DNA of 64,000 nt, taken from positions 1 to 64,000 of the forward strand of contig JBOFHK010000014.1 of NCBI GenBank assembly GCA_051649605.1, given 5' to 3'. Numbering within the stretch: the stretch's first letter is position 1; every line of letters begins with the position of its first letter. The notes under the pieces are model-generated. The model had not been told where the DNA came from, did not search any database, and saw only the letters and a program-made list of their open reading frames with translations. The position numbers and the translations under genes are program-made. Origin of the DNA: Brevinema_A sp051649605 (GTDB lineage Bacteria; Spirochaetota; Brevinematia; Brevinematales; Brevinemataceae). Positions 42,063 through 51,195 of the stretch are shown piece by piece.

Positions 42063-42561
42063 GTTTGACTCCTTTAGTTTTTTCTTTAATCATATTATAT
42101 TTTATCAGGACATGTTCTAAACGTTGTAACGAACTAGAAAGAGCTACCTCTAAGGCCTCTCCCTGTAATCCTGATTTCGATTTTTTTTTATCATTCTTTT
42201 TCATACTTTTTCCATAAAGGCACTCTTTTAAAATCTTCTGAGCTTTATCATAATATAAAAACTGTGTCTCTCTTACTTTAAATTCTTTAGTATGAACTCG
42301 ATCACCTTTTTTCCGCACCAGTAATTCCTTTCTATCCTGATAATGAAGAAGTTCATGATAAATTACAAATTCTAAAGCATAAGGATCTTTTTCTAAAAGA
42401 ATAGGATGAATTCGTATCTCATTCTTTTTCGTGTGATAAGTACCAAACACTATTGCTTTTCGTTTGATTTTACCTTGCCCTTGAGAGATCTTTATCTCTG
42501 GAAGTTCAGTAAAAGAAAAATATTCTCGATTAACTTTTTCTAAGGCTTGATTCAATATCAT
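42031..42561 (-). CDS. Zinc-peptidase-like protein with HExxH motif (SprT/YgjP-like)
   Basis: The 176-residue protein contains FVIYHELLHYQDRKE, a gluzincin-type H-E-x-x-H with a further His downstream (HTKEFKVRE), in the context EIRIHPILLEKDPYALEFV. That context resembles SprT-like and YgjP-like metal-dependent peptidases. The C-terminus is very rich in lysine (KSMKKNDKKKSKSG, KTKGVKRGTEKKNDK), suggesting nucleic-acid or ribosome contact. No signal peptide. The ends overlap thiL by one base and the small membrane protein by 32. The substrate is unknown. Confidence 0.7.
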   Translation of the reverse strand: MILNQALEKVNREYFSFTELPEIKISQGQGKIKRKAIVFGTYHTKKNEIRIHPILLEKDPYALEFVIYHELLHYQDRKELLVRKKGDRVHTKEFKVRETQFLYYDKAQKILKECLYGKSMKKNDKKKSKSGLQGEALEVALSSSLQRLEHVLIKYNMIKEKTKGVKRGTEKKNDKI

Positions 42562-43532
42562 TAATGTTCATATCCTTTAAATTGATTTGGGAGACATCGG
42601 TTTTTATTATAAATAATAAAAGATGGGTCTTTTTCCGATAAAATTCGTCCAATCCGTGATATTTTTATTCCATGTTGTAAGGCAAGAGCCTCATCCATAA
42701 TTTCGGCACTAGTGATGATTAATTCGTAATCTTCTCCGCCGATTAAGGCTTCTTTTTGGTAAAAAATCTTATGTTCTTGTAAATTTTCTATTCCAATATG
42801 CTCTTCGCTGAGAGGAAGAGCATCTGCCTCAATACAAAAACTAGTTTTTGATGCTCTACACAGTTTTTGAAGATCCTCTATCAAGCCATCACTAATATCT
42901 ATCGCCGATGAAATTGGATAACGCTTGAGATAAGACACCCAATTATTTCTTGGTGTAGGACGATAATGCCGCTGATGAAAATACCGCTCGTTTTTGATAG
43001 GAAGACTAGGAAAATCTAAAATCTTATTAAGATAAAGCCTAGAATCTCCTAAAGTACCAGTACAATAAATAAAATCCCCTACTTGGGCTTGCGATCGAAG
43101 CCAAGGTCGTCCTACTTGTCCCAAAACAGTAACAGAGGCAAAAAATTCTTTTGATCTTACCGTGTCCCCACCTACCAAATCAGCTGGATAATCGTTGAGA
43201 AAAGCCCGTACTCCCGATAAAAAACTATGAAATTCTAAGGATGTCCAGTATTCTGGAAGCGATAAAGTCAAGGTATAAGCACTTACATAGCCCCCCATCG
43301 CTGCAATATCACTAGCATTAGAAACAAAAAGTTTATAAGCCACATCATCCCAAGAAGCCTTCTCCCTCATAAAGTGAATCCCTTCAACGATGGCATCGGT
43401 AGAAATTAATTGATTTCGCTCTAAAACTGCTGTATCATCTCCTATGCCTACCCTGCCATTACCAGATTCAAACAATATTTTTAGTTCTTCAATAATCTGC
43501 GACTCTAATAAGATTCTATTCTTTTTTGACAT
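42561..43532 (-). CDS. thiL: Thiamine-monophosphate kinase
   Basis: ThiL phosphorylates thiamine monophosphate to the cofactor thiamine diphosphate. The 323-residue PurM/SelD-fold enzyme has the metal and ATP motif GIGDDTAVLE, STDAIVEGIHF, the SNASDIAAMGG segment, LVGGDTVRSKEF and AIDISDGLIEDL. Length is typical. No other thiamine gene is nearby. Five bases separate it from trkA and its end overlaps the peptidase-like gene, placing it in the trkA-argS run. Confidence 0.94.
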   Translation of the reverse strand: MSKKNRILLESQIIEELKILFESGNGRVGIGDDTAVLERNQLISTDAIVEGIHFMREKASWDDVAYKLFVSNASDIAAMGGYVSAYTLTLSLPEYWTSLEFHSFLSGVRAFLNDYPADLVGGDTVRSKEFFASVTVLGQVGRPWLRSQAQVGDFIYCTGTLGDSRLYLNKILDFPSLPIKNERYFHQRHYRPTPRNNWVSYLKRYPISSAIDISDGLIEDLQKLCRASKTSFCIEADALPLSEEHIGIENLQEHKIFYQKEALIGGEDYELIITSAEIMDEALALQHGIKISRIGRILSEKDPSFIIYNKNRCLPNQFKGYEH

Positions 43533-43536
43533 AGAT

Positions 43537-44268
43537 CTAACGCATTTTTCCTATCGGAGAATCTTGTAATGTTTTAATATCTGTCAATTTACCTAAGATA
43601 ATTAAAATATCACCTTCAAGTAATTCAGCATGAGGATTAGGGACTTCATCAATTTCATATTCATAAATATTTTGAAAATTCTCATCAACCCGCACAATAG
43701 GATGTTTGATCGCAATCACATTAACTTTATAACGCTTCCGTAAATCTAAATTAACAAGAGTTTGACCAGCAATCTGTTTATTAATTTGAACCTCAATAAT
43801 TGCATGATTCTTCCAGATTCTCTCGTAAGAGAGCACAAATCCAGATCCACCCACCAATGTCCCTACTAATTTTTCTGCACTTTCGATCTCGGGGCGGATA
43901 ATTTCAGAAACATTAATCAACTGCAAAATTTGAGCATGCTCTGCACTATTCGCACGAGCAATAATACGAGGAATCTTAAATTTTTTCATAAGAAGTGTTG
44001 TTAAAACACTGGTCATCATATTTTCCCCAATACAAATAATAACACAATCAACAGAAGTTGTGTCAAACTCTTTCCAAGCTTCTTCTACTGTAGAATCTAA
44101 TTGAAAAGGAAAGACTGGAAGCTCTTTCATTTTTTGGATCATATCGGGATTACTATCTACAACGATTACTTCTGCCTCTGACTGCGATAAACTATGGACA
44201 ATCTGAGAACCAAAAACTCCTAAACCAATAACTAAAAAAGTTTGTTTGTCTCCAACGATGGTTGGCAT
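43537..44268 (-). CDS. Potassium uptake regulatory subunit, TrkA/KtrA (RCK) family
   Basis: The 243-residue cytoplasmic protein has an N-terminal RCK Rossmann domain (FLVIGLGVFGSQIVHSLSQ with G-x-G-x-x-G, VDSNPDMIQKM, ANSAEHAQIL) and a C-terminal TrkA_C domain (KRYKVNVIAIKHP, LLEGDILIILGKLTDI). Such subunits bind NAD(H) or ATP and c-di-AMP and gate a TrkH/KtrB channel. A single RCK set fits KtrA/KtrC; TrkA of enterobacteria has two. The channel gene is not adjacent. A GGGGG ribosome site precedes the ATG. Confidence 0.9.
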   Translation of the reverse strand: MPTIVGDKQTFLVIGLGVFGSQIVHSLSQSEAEVIVVDSNPDMIQKMKELPVFPFQLDSTVEEAWKEFDTTSVDCVIICIGENMMTSVLTTLLMKKFKIPRIIARANSAEHAQILQLINVSEIIRPEIESAEKLVGTLVGGSGFVLSYERIWKNHAIIEVQINKQIAGQTLVNLDLRKRYKVNVIAIKHPIVRVDENFQNIYEYEIDEVPNPHAELLEGDILIILGKLTDIKTLQDSPIGKMR

Positions 44269-44377
44269 ATATCCCCCTGATATTATAGAGAAAACTCTTA
44301 TTATCGTACCTTAATTTTGATAAAAAATCAAGATTTGATCGAACAAATTTTCTGTACAAATAATACCCTTGATAAAG

Positions 44378-44406
44378 TTGAGTTTCTTAGAAAAATATTT
44401 TATAAT
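44378..44406 (+). promoter_or_regulatory. Promoter placed for leaderless transcription of the outer-membrane-type gene
   Basis: TTGAGT (44378-44383), 17-bp spacer and perfect TATAAT (44401-44406). The expected start at about 44413 is two bases before the ATG at 44415, and no ribosome site exists between. Confidence 0.7.
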
Positions 44407-44414
44407 ATGATCGT

Positions 44415-45953
44415 ATGATTCTTATAATATCGATATTCTTCCTAGTCTTATCTATTCCTACACACCTGTCTTTTTCCCAAGACGCTCCTCAATCTCCTAT
44501 TATTGGGGATGAGTTACTCCAACCTGGAGCTGGTTATACCCCCCCACCAACTATTAACCCCGATGCTCAACTCTACCTTCCAGAAACATTTTCTCCTACA
44601 GCCGTTATTCCTACTGGACGAGAACGAGAAGAACTCTTAGGGCAAACAAACGCTGTATCCAAAGCTCCACCAATATTTTGGGGAGGGTTTACTCTAGGAG
44701 CACAATATGGTCAATTCGATAAACTTCCCTATACTGATATTTATCTTTCTCCGTATATCCAAGTTGGACCACTCTTCGTTGCTTATGAAATTCCTCTCCG
44801 TTTTGATTGGAATGGAACTTTTATCACTCGAATGTGGAATTCTGATGCTGCCTTGATTTCTAAATTTGCAAGCGATATTTACTATAGTAAAACCAACCAT
44901 ACTTTCCGCCATATTCAAGTTTCAGTATACGGTGGTGAACAATTATTTCAAGGGCATGGACGCTTTTTTTATGACTACAACCCCAATCTCTACGCTCCCT
45001 ACGAGCCTTTTAAAACATTTAAATTAAGCTTGGATGTCTCTTATATTGGCTTCAACTACATTCTTGCAAATATCGCACAACCAGATCTTATGGGTATTGA
45101 ATTTTATATCCGACCTCTTGCTGGGCTTACAAATCCCAAAATTCAAGCTCTTAAAGAGTTTAAATTGTATACCGTTGTTGGTGTTGATTTAGATCCTTTT
45201 CAAGGGGTATCTACCACACTCTACGAATTTGCTCCTAATCCCCTATCACCGACATTTTCTATGTTTGAAGTAGGAGCAGATCTCCCCATATTTACTTCCC
45301 AAAATCGTATGTTTGCCTTAAATCTTTATGGAGATTATTCCCAATTTCTCGCTTCTTCCAAAGATCAATTCAAAATTCAAAGTGGATCTGGGATTTCCGG
45401 TGGATTACTCATGACCTTTATTGAGAGAATACCAATACGATTTGAAATCTCCCAAGCCATTGGGTACTGGCAACCAAGATGGGTTAATATCTTTTATTAT
45501 ATTGACCGTCCTTATGTTGAAGACGGCTCTGTTCAACAAAAAAACAAATACATGAACTTGATGCCTGATCTTACTTATTTTACCAGTTCAATTGCCTTTG
45601 ACTGGAGCGAAAAAAACCTATTCATACAAGCAGAATTATATGGCGATTTCTCTAAACAAGACTTATGGCTTACTTTATCTTTTACCTTAGGAAACACGCT
45701 CCTCAAACAACTTTCTCTATCAATCTATTGGACGATCCGCCAACTAACACAGATCTCTATTAACGAGTGGTTTGACCCTCAATATAGTGTGATCGATATT
45801 AATCTCAAGTACCATATGATGCCTAATATGTACTGGGGAATCTTATTTAAGATCAATGGTCGAATCTCAGAATCATTCGATTTTGAAGGAAACCCCACAA
45901 TCAGTACCGTTCCCTTTATATTTTTGGGAATCGATTTTTCTTTTCGCTATTAA
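44415..45953 (+). CDS. Secreted outer-membrane-type protein
   Basis: The 512-residue protein has a Sec signal (MILIISIFFLVLSIPTHLSFS) and a proline-rich N-terminal stretch (PGAGYTPPPTINPD). About 400 residues of alternating aromatic and hydrophobic strands follow, ending in FIFLGIDFSFRY. The C-terminal aromatic residue is the usual signal for the BAM complex, so an outer-membrane barrel is likely. I recognise no family. Translation probably starts on a leaderless message. A terminator shared with tpx follows. Confidence 0.7.
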   Translation: MILIISIFFLVLSIPTHLSFSQDAPQSPIIGDELLQPGAGYTPPPTINPDAQLYLPETFSPTAVIPTGREREELLGQTNAVSKAPPIFWGGFTLGAQYGQFDKLPYTDIYLSPYIQVGPLFVAYEIPLRFDWNGTFITRMWNSDAALISKFASDIYYSKTNHTFRHIQVSVYGGEQLFQGHGRFFYDYNPNLYAPYEPFKTFKLSLDVSYIGFNYILANIAQPDLMGIEFYIRPLAGLTNPKIQALKEFKLYTVVGVDLDPFQGVSTTLYEFAPNPLSPTFSMFEVGADLPIFTSQNRMFALNLYGDYSQFLASSKDQFKIQSGSGISGGLLMTFIERIPIRFEISQAIGYWQPRWVNIFYYIDRPYVEDGSVQQKNKYMNLMPDLTYFTSSIAFDWSEKNLFIQAELYGDFSKQDLWLTLSFTLGNTLLKQLSLSIYWTIRQLTQISINEWFDPQYSVIDINLKYHMMPNMYWGILFKINGRISESFDFEGNPTISTVPFIFLGIDFSFRY

Positions 45954-45956
45954 AAT

Positions 45957-45990
45957 AAAAAAACTCCTAATCTTACTTAGGAGTTTTTTT
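45957..45990. terminator. Bidirectional terminator between the barrel gene and tpx
   Basis: Perfect 14-bp arms (AAAAAAACTCCTAA and complement) with a 6-nt loop; runs of A and T at the two ends serve both convergent genes. Confidence 0.85.
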
Positions 45991-46005
45991 ATTTTAATAA
46001 GTTAT

Positions 46006-46503
46006 TTATAATAATGATTTGGCACAAGCAAGAGCCGCATCATAATTTGGTTCTGCTGTTACTTCCGAAACATACTCTACATAACGAATAACATTATCTT
46101 GATCAAGAACAAAAACAGATCGAGATAAAAGTTTTAATTCCTTAATAAGAAGATTAAATTTCGTTGCAAATTCTCTTTCTTGATAGTCTGACACAGTAAG
46201 AGAATTTTCTAAACCCTCTGCACCACACCAGCGACCTTGAGCAAACGGGAGATCTAAAGAAATAGTAACTAAAGTTACTCCCTTAAGAGCATCTACTTGT
46301 TGATTAAATTTCTTCGTCTGTACTTGACAAACAGAAGTGTCCAAAGAAGGAACAGCAGAAATAATTTTAACTCCTTTTAAATCTTTAAGAGAAACAGGTG
46401 ATAAATCTTTTTTTATCGCAGTAAAATCAGGAGCCGTATCTCCTACTGATAATTGGCTTCCTGGTACTGTTAGAGGATCGCCGTGAAAGGTAATATTTAG
46501 CAT
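46006..46503 (-). CDS. tpx: Thiol peroxidase (atypical 2-Cys peroxiredoxin)
   Basis: Tpx reduces hydrogen and organic peroxides with thioredoxin. The 165-residue protein has the peroxidatic Cys59 in PSLDTSVCQVQT and the resolving Cys93 in RWCGAEG, the spacing of atypical 2-Cys Tpx. VGDTAPDFT and the C-terminal VEYVSEVTAEPNY are also typical. It is a single gene with AGA-rich weak spacing upstream and the shared terminator downstream. Confidence 0.96.
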   Translation of the reverse strand: MLNITFHGDPLTVPGSQLSVGDTAPDFTAIKKDLSPVSLKDLKGVKIISAVPSLDTSVCQVQTKKFNQQVDALKGVTLVTISLDLPFAQGRWCGAEGLENSLTVSDYQEREFATKFNLLIKELKLLSRSVFVLDQDNVIRYVEYVSEVTAEPNYDAALACAKSLL

Positions 46504-46564
46504 AATATATTCTCCGTATAATAAAACTTTCTTATATTATACAACAATTCTCTACGCGATTCAA

Positions 46565-47095
46565 TCATTCCCGCTCAAAAAGTTTACTAAAATCATAACC
46601 AATGGCAATATAAGATTTAAATTCAATAAAATTTCCTACGGAGAAATTATTTCTCCAAGCAACATATAAATAATTATCAAAAACAAACTGTACTCCAGGT
46701 AAGGTAAAAACAAATCCCACGGGGGGAATAAACGCAATGCTTTGCCCCACCGTATAGTAACCGTTAGAACGAATATTTAGTCCTATCCCTATAAAATCAA
46801 CAATAATTCGGTACCCTTTATCTGTCTGACGACCGATTCCATAAGTACCCAAAACATTAAACTCAAATGCGGGCGGGTTCATAATCCCTAAAAATTCCAC
46901 ATCAGTTGTTATTGCATGAAAAAATCGGTCTTCTTGTTTATTTTGAATCTCAGCAGTGTAAGAAAATCCTGCCCCACCAAATAACCATACCGTACCTGTC
47001 CCTAATAGTCCATATAATTTTGGTCGATGACTAACCTCGTAGGCATATAAAGATTGAGACATCACGACCCCAAATAATAGCAGTAGAATCTTCAT
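46565..47095 (-). CDS. Secreted envelope protein, probable small beta-barrel
   Basis: The start at 47095 (MKILLLLFGVVMSQSLYA) has GGAG six bases upstream; the four-codon longer frame does not. A Sec signal is followed by about 160 residues of alternating hydrophobic and aromatic strands (LLGTGTVWLFGGAGFSYTAEI, YRIIVDFIGIGLNIRSNGYY) ending in a phenylalanine-rich strand. This suggests an 8-stranded outer-membrane barrel. No family is recognised. Confidence 0.65.
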   Translation of the reverse strand: MKILLLLFGVVMSQSLYAYEVSHRPKLYGLLGTGTVWLFGGAGFSYTAEIQNKQEDRFFHAITTDVEFLGIMNPPAFEFNVLGTYGIGRQTDKGYRIIVDFIGIGLNIRSNGYYTVGQSIAFIPPVGFVFTLPGVQFVFDNYLYVAWRNNFSVGNFIEFKSYIAIGYDFSKLFERE

Positions 47096-47156
47096 TCTGA
47101 TCTCCAAAGAAATATTGTTTTCTTAAAGATACAAACGATTTACTAAAAGGGCAATA

Positions 47157-48041
47157 TTATTCAGGAAGAATGTTTATAGAAATATCAATATTGTGATAAG
47201 TCTGCTTGATTTTATTTTCTAATTTTTCTTTTAAAGAGATATACTCTGTTAATTTCATTTGCTGATTGAGACATACTAAATCCAAAGTAACAAAAGACCC
47301 TCGCCCAACTTTTAATACTAAAATCCACTTCAAAACAAAATTATTAGTAAATTCTTCAGCTTGGTTTAATTGAAATTCAATCTCTTGTTTGTACTCAGAA
47401 TTTGTCGCTCGGAGCATAATTTCTTTGAAAGAAGATACAACCATTCGTATTGGATCAGCTATGGTCAGAATACAAAGGATAATTACCAAAATTTGATCAA
47501 TATAGCGTTCTAACCATTGGAATGATGTACCTCTTAGCTGTAACACTCCTAACAATGAGAAAGCAATCACTGCAGTTATTGCTGTATTAATTTTCCAACC
47601 TTCATATTCGGCGGCAAGAAGACCTGTAGGCGATTTTTTATAAGTAAGATAGCAAGCACTCCAAGTGAGTATATTAACAACCAGTGCAGGAAATCCATAC
47701 CACAACATGCCTTCTACATCTGTGTCTCGCCCTCCCGATAATAAGACGATAAAATTACTATAAATCGCCATTACAACTAATCCCAAAATAAATAACCCTT
47801 TAATAAAAATCATAAATGATTCATAGGCGTAGAATCCTATAGGATGATTATCCGTATAGGATCGATTAACAAAATAAGAAAGAATGAGACTCCCTATAGA
47901 AAGAAAGGCAGAAAGAAAATTAAAAGCACCGTCTAAAAAAATCGCATCCGACTGCGTATAATGAGCCATTCCTAACCCGTAAACCGCCATCGTTAAAGCA
48001 CCTACAATCGAACTCCCAATACCGATTCGTTCTATTGACAT
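47157..48041 (-). CDS. Cation diffusion facilitator (CDF) family transporter
   Basis: The start at 48041 (MSIERIGIGSSIVGALTM) follows AAGGAGG; the 25-codon extension lacks a ribosome site. The 294-residue protein has the CDF core: YTQSDAIFLDGAFNFLSAFLSIGSLILSYFVNRS, with the metal-site Asp pair pattern, HPIGFYAYESF, and five to six transmembrane helices. A C-terminal cytoplasmic domain follows. CDF proteins export Zn2+, Fe2+, Mn2+ or Co2+ by proton exchange; the metal is not predictable here. It appears to be transcribed alone. Confidence 0.85.
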   Translation of the reverse strand: MSIERIGIGSSIVGALTMAVYGLGMAHYTQSDAIFLDGAFNFLSAFLSIGSLILSYFVNRSYTDNHPIGFYAYESFMIFIKGLFILGLVVMAIYSNFIVLLSGGRDTDVEGMLWYGFPALVVNILTWSACYLTYKKSPTGLLAAEYEGWKINTAITAVIAFSLLGVLQLRGTSFQWLERYIDQILVIILCILTIADPIRMVVSSFKEIMLRATNSEYKQEIEFQLNQAEEFTNNFVLKWILVLKVGRGSFVTLDLVCLNQQMKLTEYISLKEKLENKIKQTYHNIDISINILPE

Positions 48042-48186
48042 AATCGCCTCCTTAAAAATCAATACATTCATTAAATATCGGTTGAGAAAAAAATAACAAG
48101 AGTATTTTAAGGGCAAGATTAATATCTAGTCAAGTTCATCATAAAGGAAATTTTATGTCATAAAAATTCTTGGAGGTACTGATTTA

Positions 48187-49191
48187 CTAGAATAATGATT
48201 TTAAAGGATCTAACTCTTCTAAAAACTTAGAAAGCAATAAAATCGTGTTATTATAATCTTCTATAGACGCCATACTATTCGCTGTATGACAATAACGAAC
48301 AGGGATAATCAACGCCATCACTGGTACGCCGGCTCCATACCGTTGGACTACCCCCGCATCCGTCCCCCCACCACTGAAAAAATCAAACTGAAAAGGGATT
48401 TGATATTTTTCTGCGACTTCCTGAAATTTTCGGATCAATCTCCTATTCCCTAAAGCCCCTTTATCTGCAAAACATAGGCAAGCACCTTTCCCTAAGAAAC
48501 GGCTTTTTTCTTTGTTGTATGAACTATCCTTAGGAGAAGCCGTATCCAAGACAATACAAATATCAGGCTCAGTCATCGATATAGAGGTTTGTGCCCCTCG
48601 TGTACCGACTTCTTCCTGCACAGAGCCAATAAAATGAAGATTATAATCCGCACGAAAAGCTTGAAATACTTCGATCCCTACAGCACAGCCAATACGATTA
48701 TCAAGACTTTTAGCAATAATATTCCCCTGTGCTAACTCAAACTCGGTCCATAAAGAAACCGAATCGCCCATCTGAATTCCTAATTTCAACACTGCTGCTA
48801 GAGATCCAACACCTAAATCAATATAAAAATTTTCTAGCGATATATTTTTAGGATCTCCTGAACAGACAATCCCTGTATAGCCTCGGACTTTAACTTTAGT
48901 TCCCAACACAGCCGTTAAATCCACATTACCGAGATTAAATAATTTCAAAGTTCCATCAGGATTAATCCTTTTAATAAGAAAACCAACCTCATCCATATGA
49001 GCCATCAATACCACATTAAAGGAAGAACCCTGATTTTTTGTGCAGATAACACTACCAAGTTTATCGTAAGTAATCTGAGAAACACAAGTCTCCAGCTCCC
49101 TCCTAATAATAGCACTAACCGCTTGTTCATCACCAGATACCGCACATGTTTCTGTTAATTCTTTTAAAAGATTATAGGAATATTTTTTCAC
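48187..49191 (-). CDS. M42 family metallo-aminopeptidase (FrvX/YsdC type)
   Basis: The 334-residue protein starts at GTG 49191 after AAGGAG. Metal ligands of the M42 fold are visible: His in LMAHMDEVGFL, Asp in KSLDNRIGCAVG, the Glu pair in GSVQEEVGTRGA, Asp in CIVLDTASP and His in VRYCHTANS. M42 enzymes are tetrahedral (TET) cytoplasmic aminopeptidases; some were first annotated as endoglucanases. It lies nine bases after the PTS IIC gene and so in one operon with it, like E. coli frvX next to frv PTS genes. The link to sugar uptake is inferred from context. Confidence 0.88.
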   Translation of the reverse strand: MKKYSYNLLKELTETCAVSGDEQAVSAIIRRELETCVSQITYDKLGSVICTKNQGSSFNVVLMAHMDEVGFLIKRINPDGTLKLFNLGNVDLTAVLGTKVKVRGYTGIVCSGDPKNISLENFYIDLGVGSLAAVLKLGIQMGDSVSLWTEFELAQGNIIAKSLDNRIGCAVGIEVFQAFRADYNLHFIGSVQEEVGTRGAQTSISMTEPDICIVLDTASPKDSSYNKEKSRFLGKGACLCFADKGALGNRRLIRKFQEVAEKYQIPFQFDFFSGGGTDAGVVQRYGAGVPVMALIIPVRYCHTANSMASIEDYNNTILLLSKFLEELDPLKSLF

Positions 49192-49200
49192 GCTGACTCC

Positions 49201-50532
49201 TTAAAAGTCCAAATCAAGCTCGTCTAAAATTTTTTGATCTTCTTCACTGATTACCGTAGATACTTCCTTTACTTGTTCAAGCTCTAATTCTTGTTTTTCT
49301 AATATTTTAAAGAAAGGATAATAAATACCAAACGACAATACAATCTGTACCACCTGTACCAAAGGAGTTTTCCAGTCAAAATTAGTGAGATAACCTTCAA
49401 AAAATAAGGGAAGATAAGGAGGATCAAAAAACGGTTTATCCAAAAAACCTATTGCCATCAAGGCTAAAGGTAATAAACCCACCAAAGATCCCCCAATAAT
49501 AAAGGGAATCAGTAAAATAGGATTCAAAATAACTGGAACACCAAATAATACGGGTTCGTTAATCCCAAAAATCGAAGGTATTAATGCAACCTGACCCACT
49601 TTTCGATAGCGATCACTCTTACTCATAAGCATAGAGATTACCAGTCCCATGGTAATCCCAGAACCTGTGAAATTTACAAAGGCAGAGAAAACACCTCCTG
49701 TTGCAAAATGCGTTAAGACTTCTCCAGCCTGCTTCGCCGCAATATTCTCAGCAATATATTGTACAAAAATTGGAGACAAGATGGGACTCAGTACCGCAGA
49801 GTGGATTCCAAAAAACCAAAACAAAAGACGAAGCATAATCACAAACCACACAACCAACAAATTATCCAAACTACCAATTGCTGGAGCTAAGATTTTCATA
49901 ATGATTTCAGGTAGTAATAGCCCTCCTGTCCATTCACTAATAAAATGTCTCGCAGAAATATATAATAGACCAATAAAAAAAGCAGGGGTAATTAATTCAA
50001 AAGAGCGAGAGACGAAATCTGGTACCCCTTCTGGCATTCTAATCACCAGCTTATGGATCGTACAGAACCGATAGATTTCTACAGTGAGAATAGCAACAAA
50101 AATCCCTGTAAAGAGACCTTTTGAATCTAAAAATCCTGCATCCATCAATCCTTCTGGAGTAAATTGTACAGTTAACATCAAAAAAGCAAAGACTGATAAC
50201 ACTACGGAGCCTACGGTATAAATTTTATAGCTTTCACTAAGAAAATAAGAAATACCGATCACCCCATATAACCCTACTAAGCCAATTGATAACTTGATCA
50301 ACAACTGAATCAAATAAGAATTTTGAGCAAACCACTCTTGTATCCCTATAGAATTAGGAAATAAATTTGGAATAGTATATAGAGGGTATGCTAATGAGCC
50401 TAAAAGAAGGATAGGGGTTAGTACTACCATTCCTTTTTTTACTGCACTAAGATGAGGTTGTTGATCAATTTTTTCTGCTATAGGAACTAAAATCGTCCTA
50501 ATCATCTGTTCAAAACCTTGAAATAACGTCAT
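49201..50532 (-). CDS. PTS EIIC component, lichenan/cellobiose (Lac) family
   Basis: The 443-residue membrane permease has about ten hydrophobic segments and the EIIC hallmarks of the cellobiose/lactose family: LTPILLLGSLAYPLYTIPN near the N-terminus, FFGIHSAVLSPILSP, PSIFGINEPVLFGVPVILNPILLIPFI (the NEP-P loop binding the sugar), and a C-terminal acidic tail. It imports and phosphorylates a beta-glucoside, chitobiose or similar disaccharide with the IIB encoded just upstream. A ribosome site AGGAG precedes the ATG. No IIA gene is near; it must be supplied elsewhere. Confidence 0.93.
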   Translation of the reverse strand: MTLFQGFEQMIRTILVPIAEKIDQQPHLSAVKKGMVVLTPILLLGSLAYPLYTIPNLFPNSIGIQEWFAQNSYLIQLLIKLSIGLVGLYGVIGISYFLSESYKIYTVGSVVLSVFAFLMLTVQFTPEGLMDAGFLDSKGLFTGIFVAILTVEIYRFCTIHKLVIRMPEGVPDFVSRSFELITPAFFIGLLYISARHFISEWTGGLLLPEIIMKILAPAIGSLDNLLVVWFVIMLRLLFWFFGIHSAVLSPILSPIFVQYIAENIAAKQAGEVLTHFATGGVFSAFVNFTGSGITMGLVISMLMSKSDRYRKVGQVALIPSIFGINEPVLFGVPVILNPILLIPFIIGGSLVGLLPLALMAIGFLDKPFFDPPYLPLFFEGYLTNFDWKTPLVQVVQIVLSFGIYYPFFKILEKQELELEQVKEVSTVISEEDQKILDELDLDF

Positions 50533-50547
50533 TATTAATTCTCCTAT

Positions 50548-50880
50548 TTATTGATTATGATATTTATGATAGGCAATAAGAGCTTGTTTTAAAACTGTAG
50601 CTCCATCGACCGCCCCATAAACATTTGCACTAATTAACAAACTTGGTTTATTATGCTCTTCTGTAAGACGCTTAATCTCTTCTAATTTATGACCCAATTG
50701 AGGCCCAATTAATACAATATCAAATTCATCAATCTTGGTACTTAAGATATCTACGGGAATAGCTTCCATGGGTGTAAAATCTTCTATTTTTAATTTTTCA
50801 CTCTTTTCTACAATTTTTTTGATTGCATTCATCATCATCGTCGTAGAAAATCCCCCTGCACAAACTAATACTATTTTCAT
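50548..50880 (-). CDS. PTS EIIB component, cellobiose/chitobiose type
   Basis: The 110-residue protein has the phosphoryl-carrying cysteine in VLVCAGGFSTTMMM (Cys7), the C-x-x-G-x-S-T loop of the lactose/chitobiose IIB family, and LIGPQLGHKLEEIK. Start 50880 has AAGGAG six bases upstream; a seven-codon longer frame has none. It is the first gene of the IIB-IIC-M42 operon. No conserved promoter or catabolite operator is obvious upstream. Confidence 0.92.
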   Translation of the reverse strand: MKIVLVCAGGFSTTMMMNAIKKIVEKSEKLKIEDFTPMEAIPVDILSTKIDEFDIVLIGPQLGHKLEEIKRLTEEHNKPSLLISANVYGAVDGATVLKQALIAYHKYHNQ

Positions 50881-51195
50881 ATAACACTCCTTAATATTCA
50901 TAATATTTTGATTTGTAATGTCCTTACTGTATATTTTATCGATTTATCCCTATTTTTAATGGAAATTTCTCAATTCATAATCTTAAACTATCATTACTCC
51001 AATATTTATACCGATAATAATAACATTAAAACCAAATCTATAAAGATTTGTATCATATTTTTGTATTAAAATTAGGAGAATAACAAAAATTTATATTAAT
51101 ACCCTTGACATATGAAGATTGTTTGATGATCTTTATATTAAAATGTCTAAAACGCTATTGAGCAATTTTATTATTTAATATTATCAGGAGTTACT
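50881..51195. promoter_or_regulatory. Divergent control region of the PTS operon and the sigma factor gene
   Basis: These 315 bases contain the AAGGAG of the PTS operon at the left and the CAGGAG of the sigma gene at the right. A perfect TTGACA lies at 51105-51110, but the nearest -10-like sequence (TATATT at 51134) is 23 bp away, too far for a normal promoter. I see no palindrome or riboswitch I can name. Confidence 0.45.

Noticed and set aside
51105..51139. Promoter formed by TTGACA and TATATT before the sigma factor gene
   Set aside because: The spacer is 23 bp, outside the working range; the -10 box must be elsewhere.
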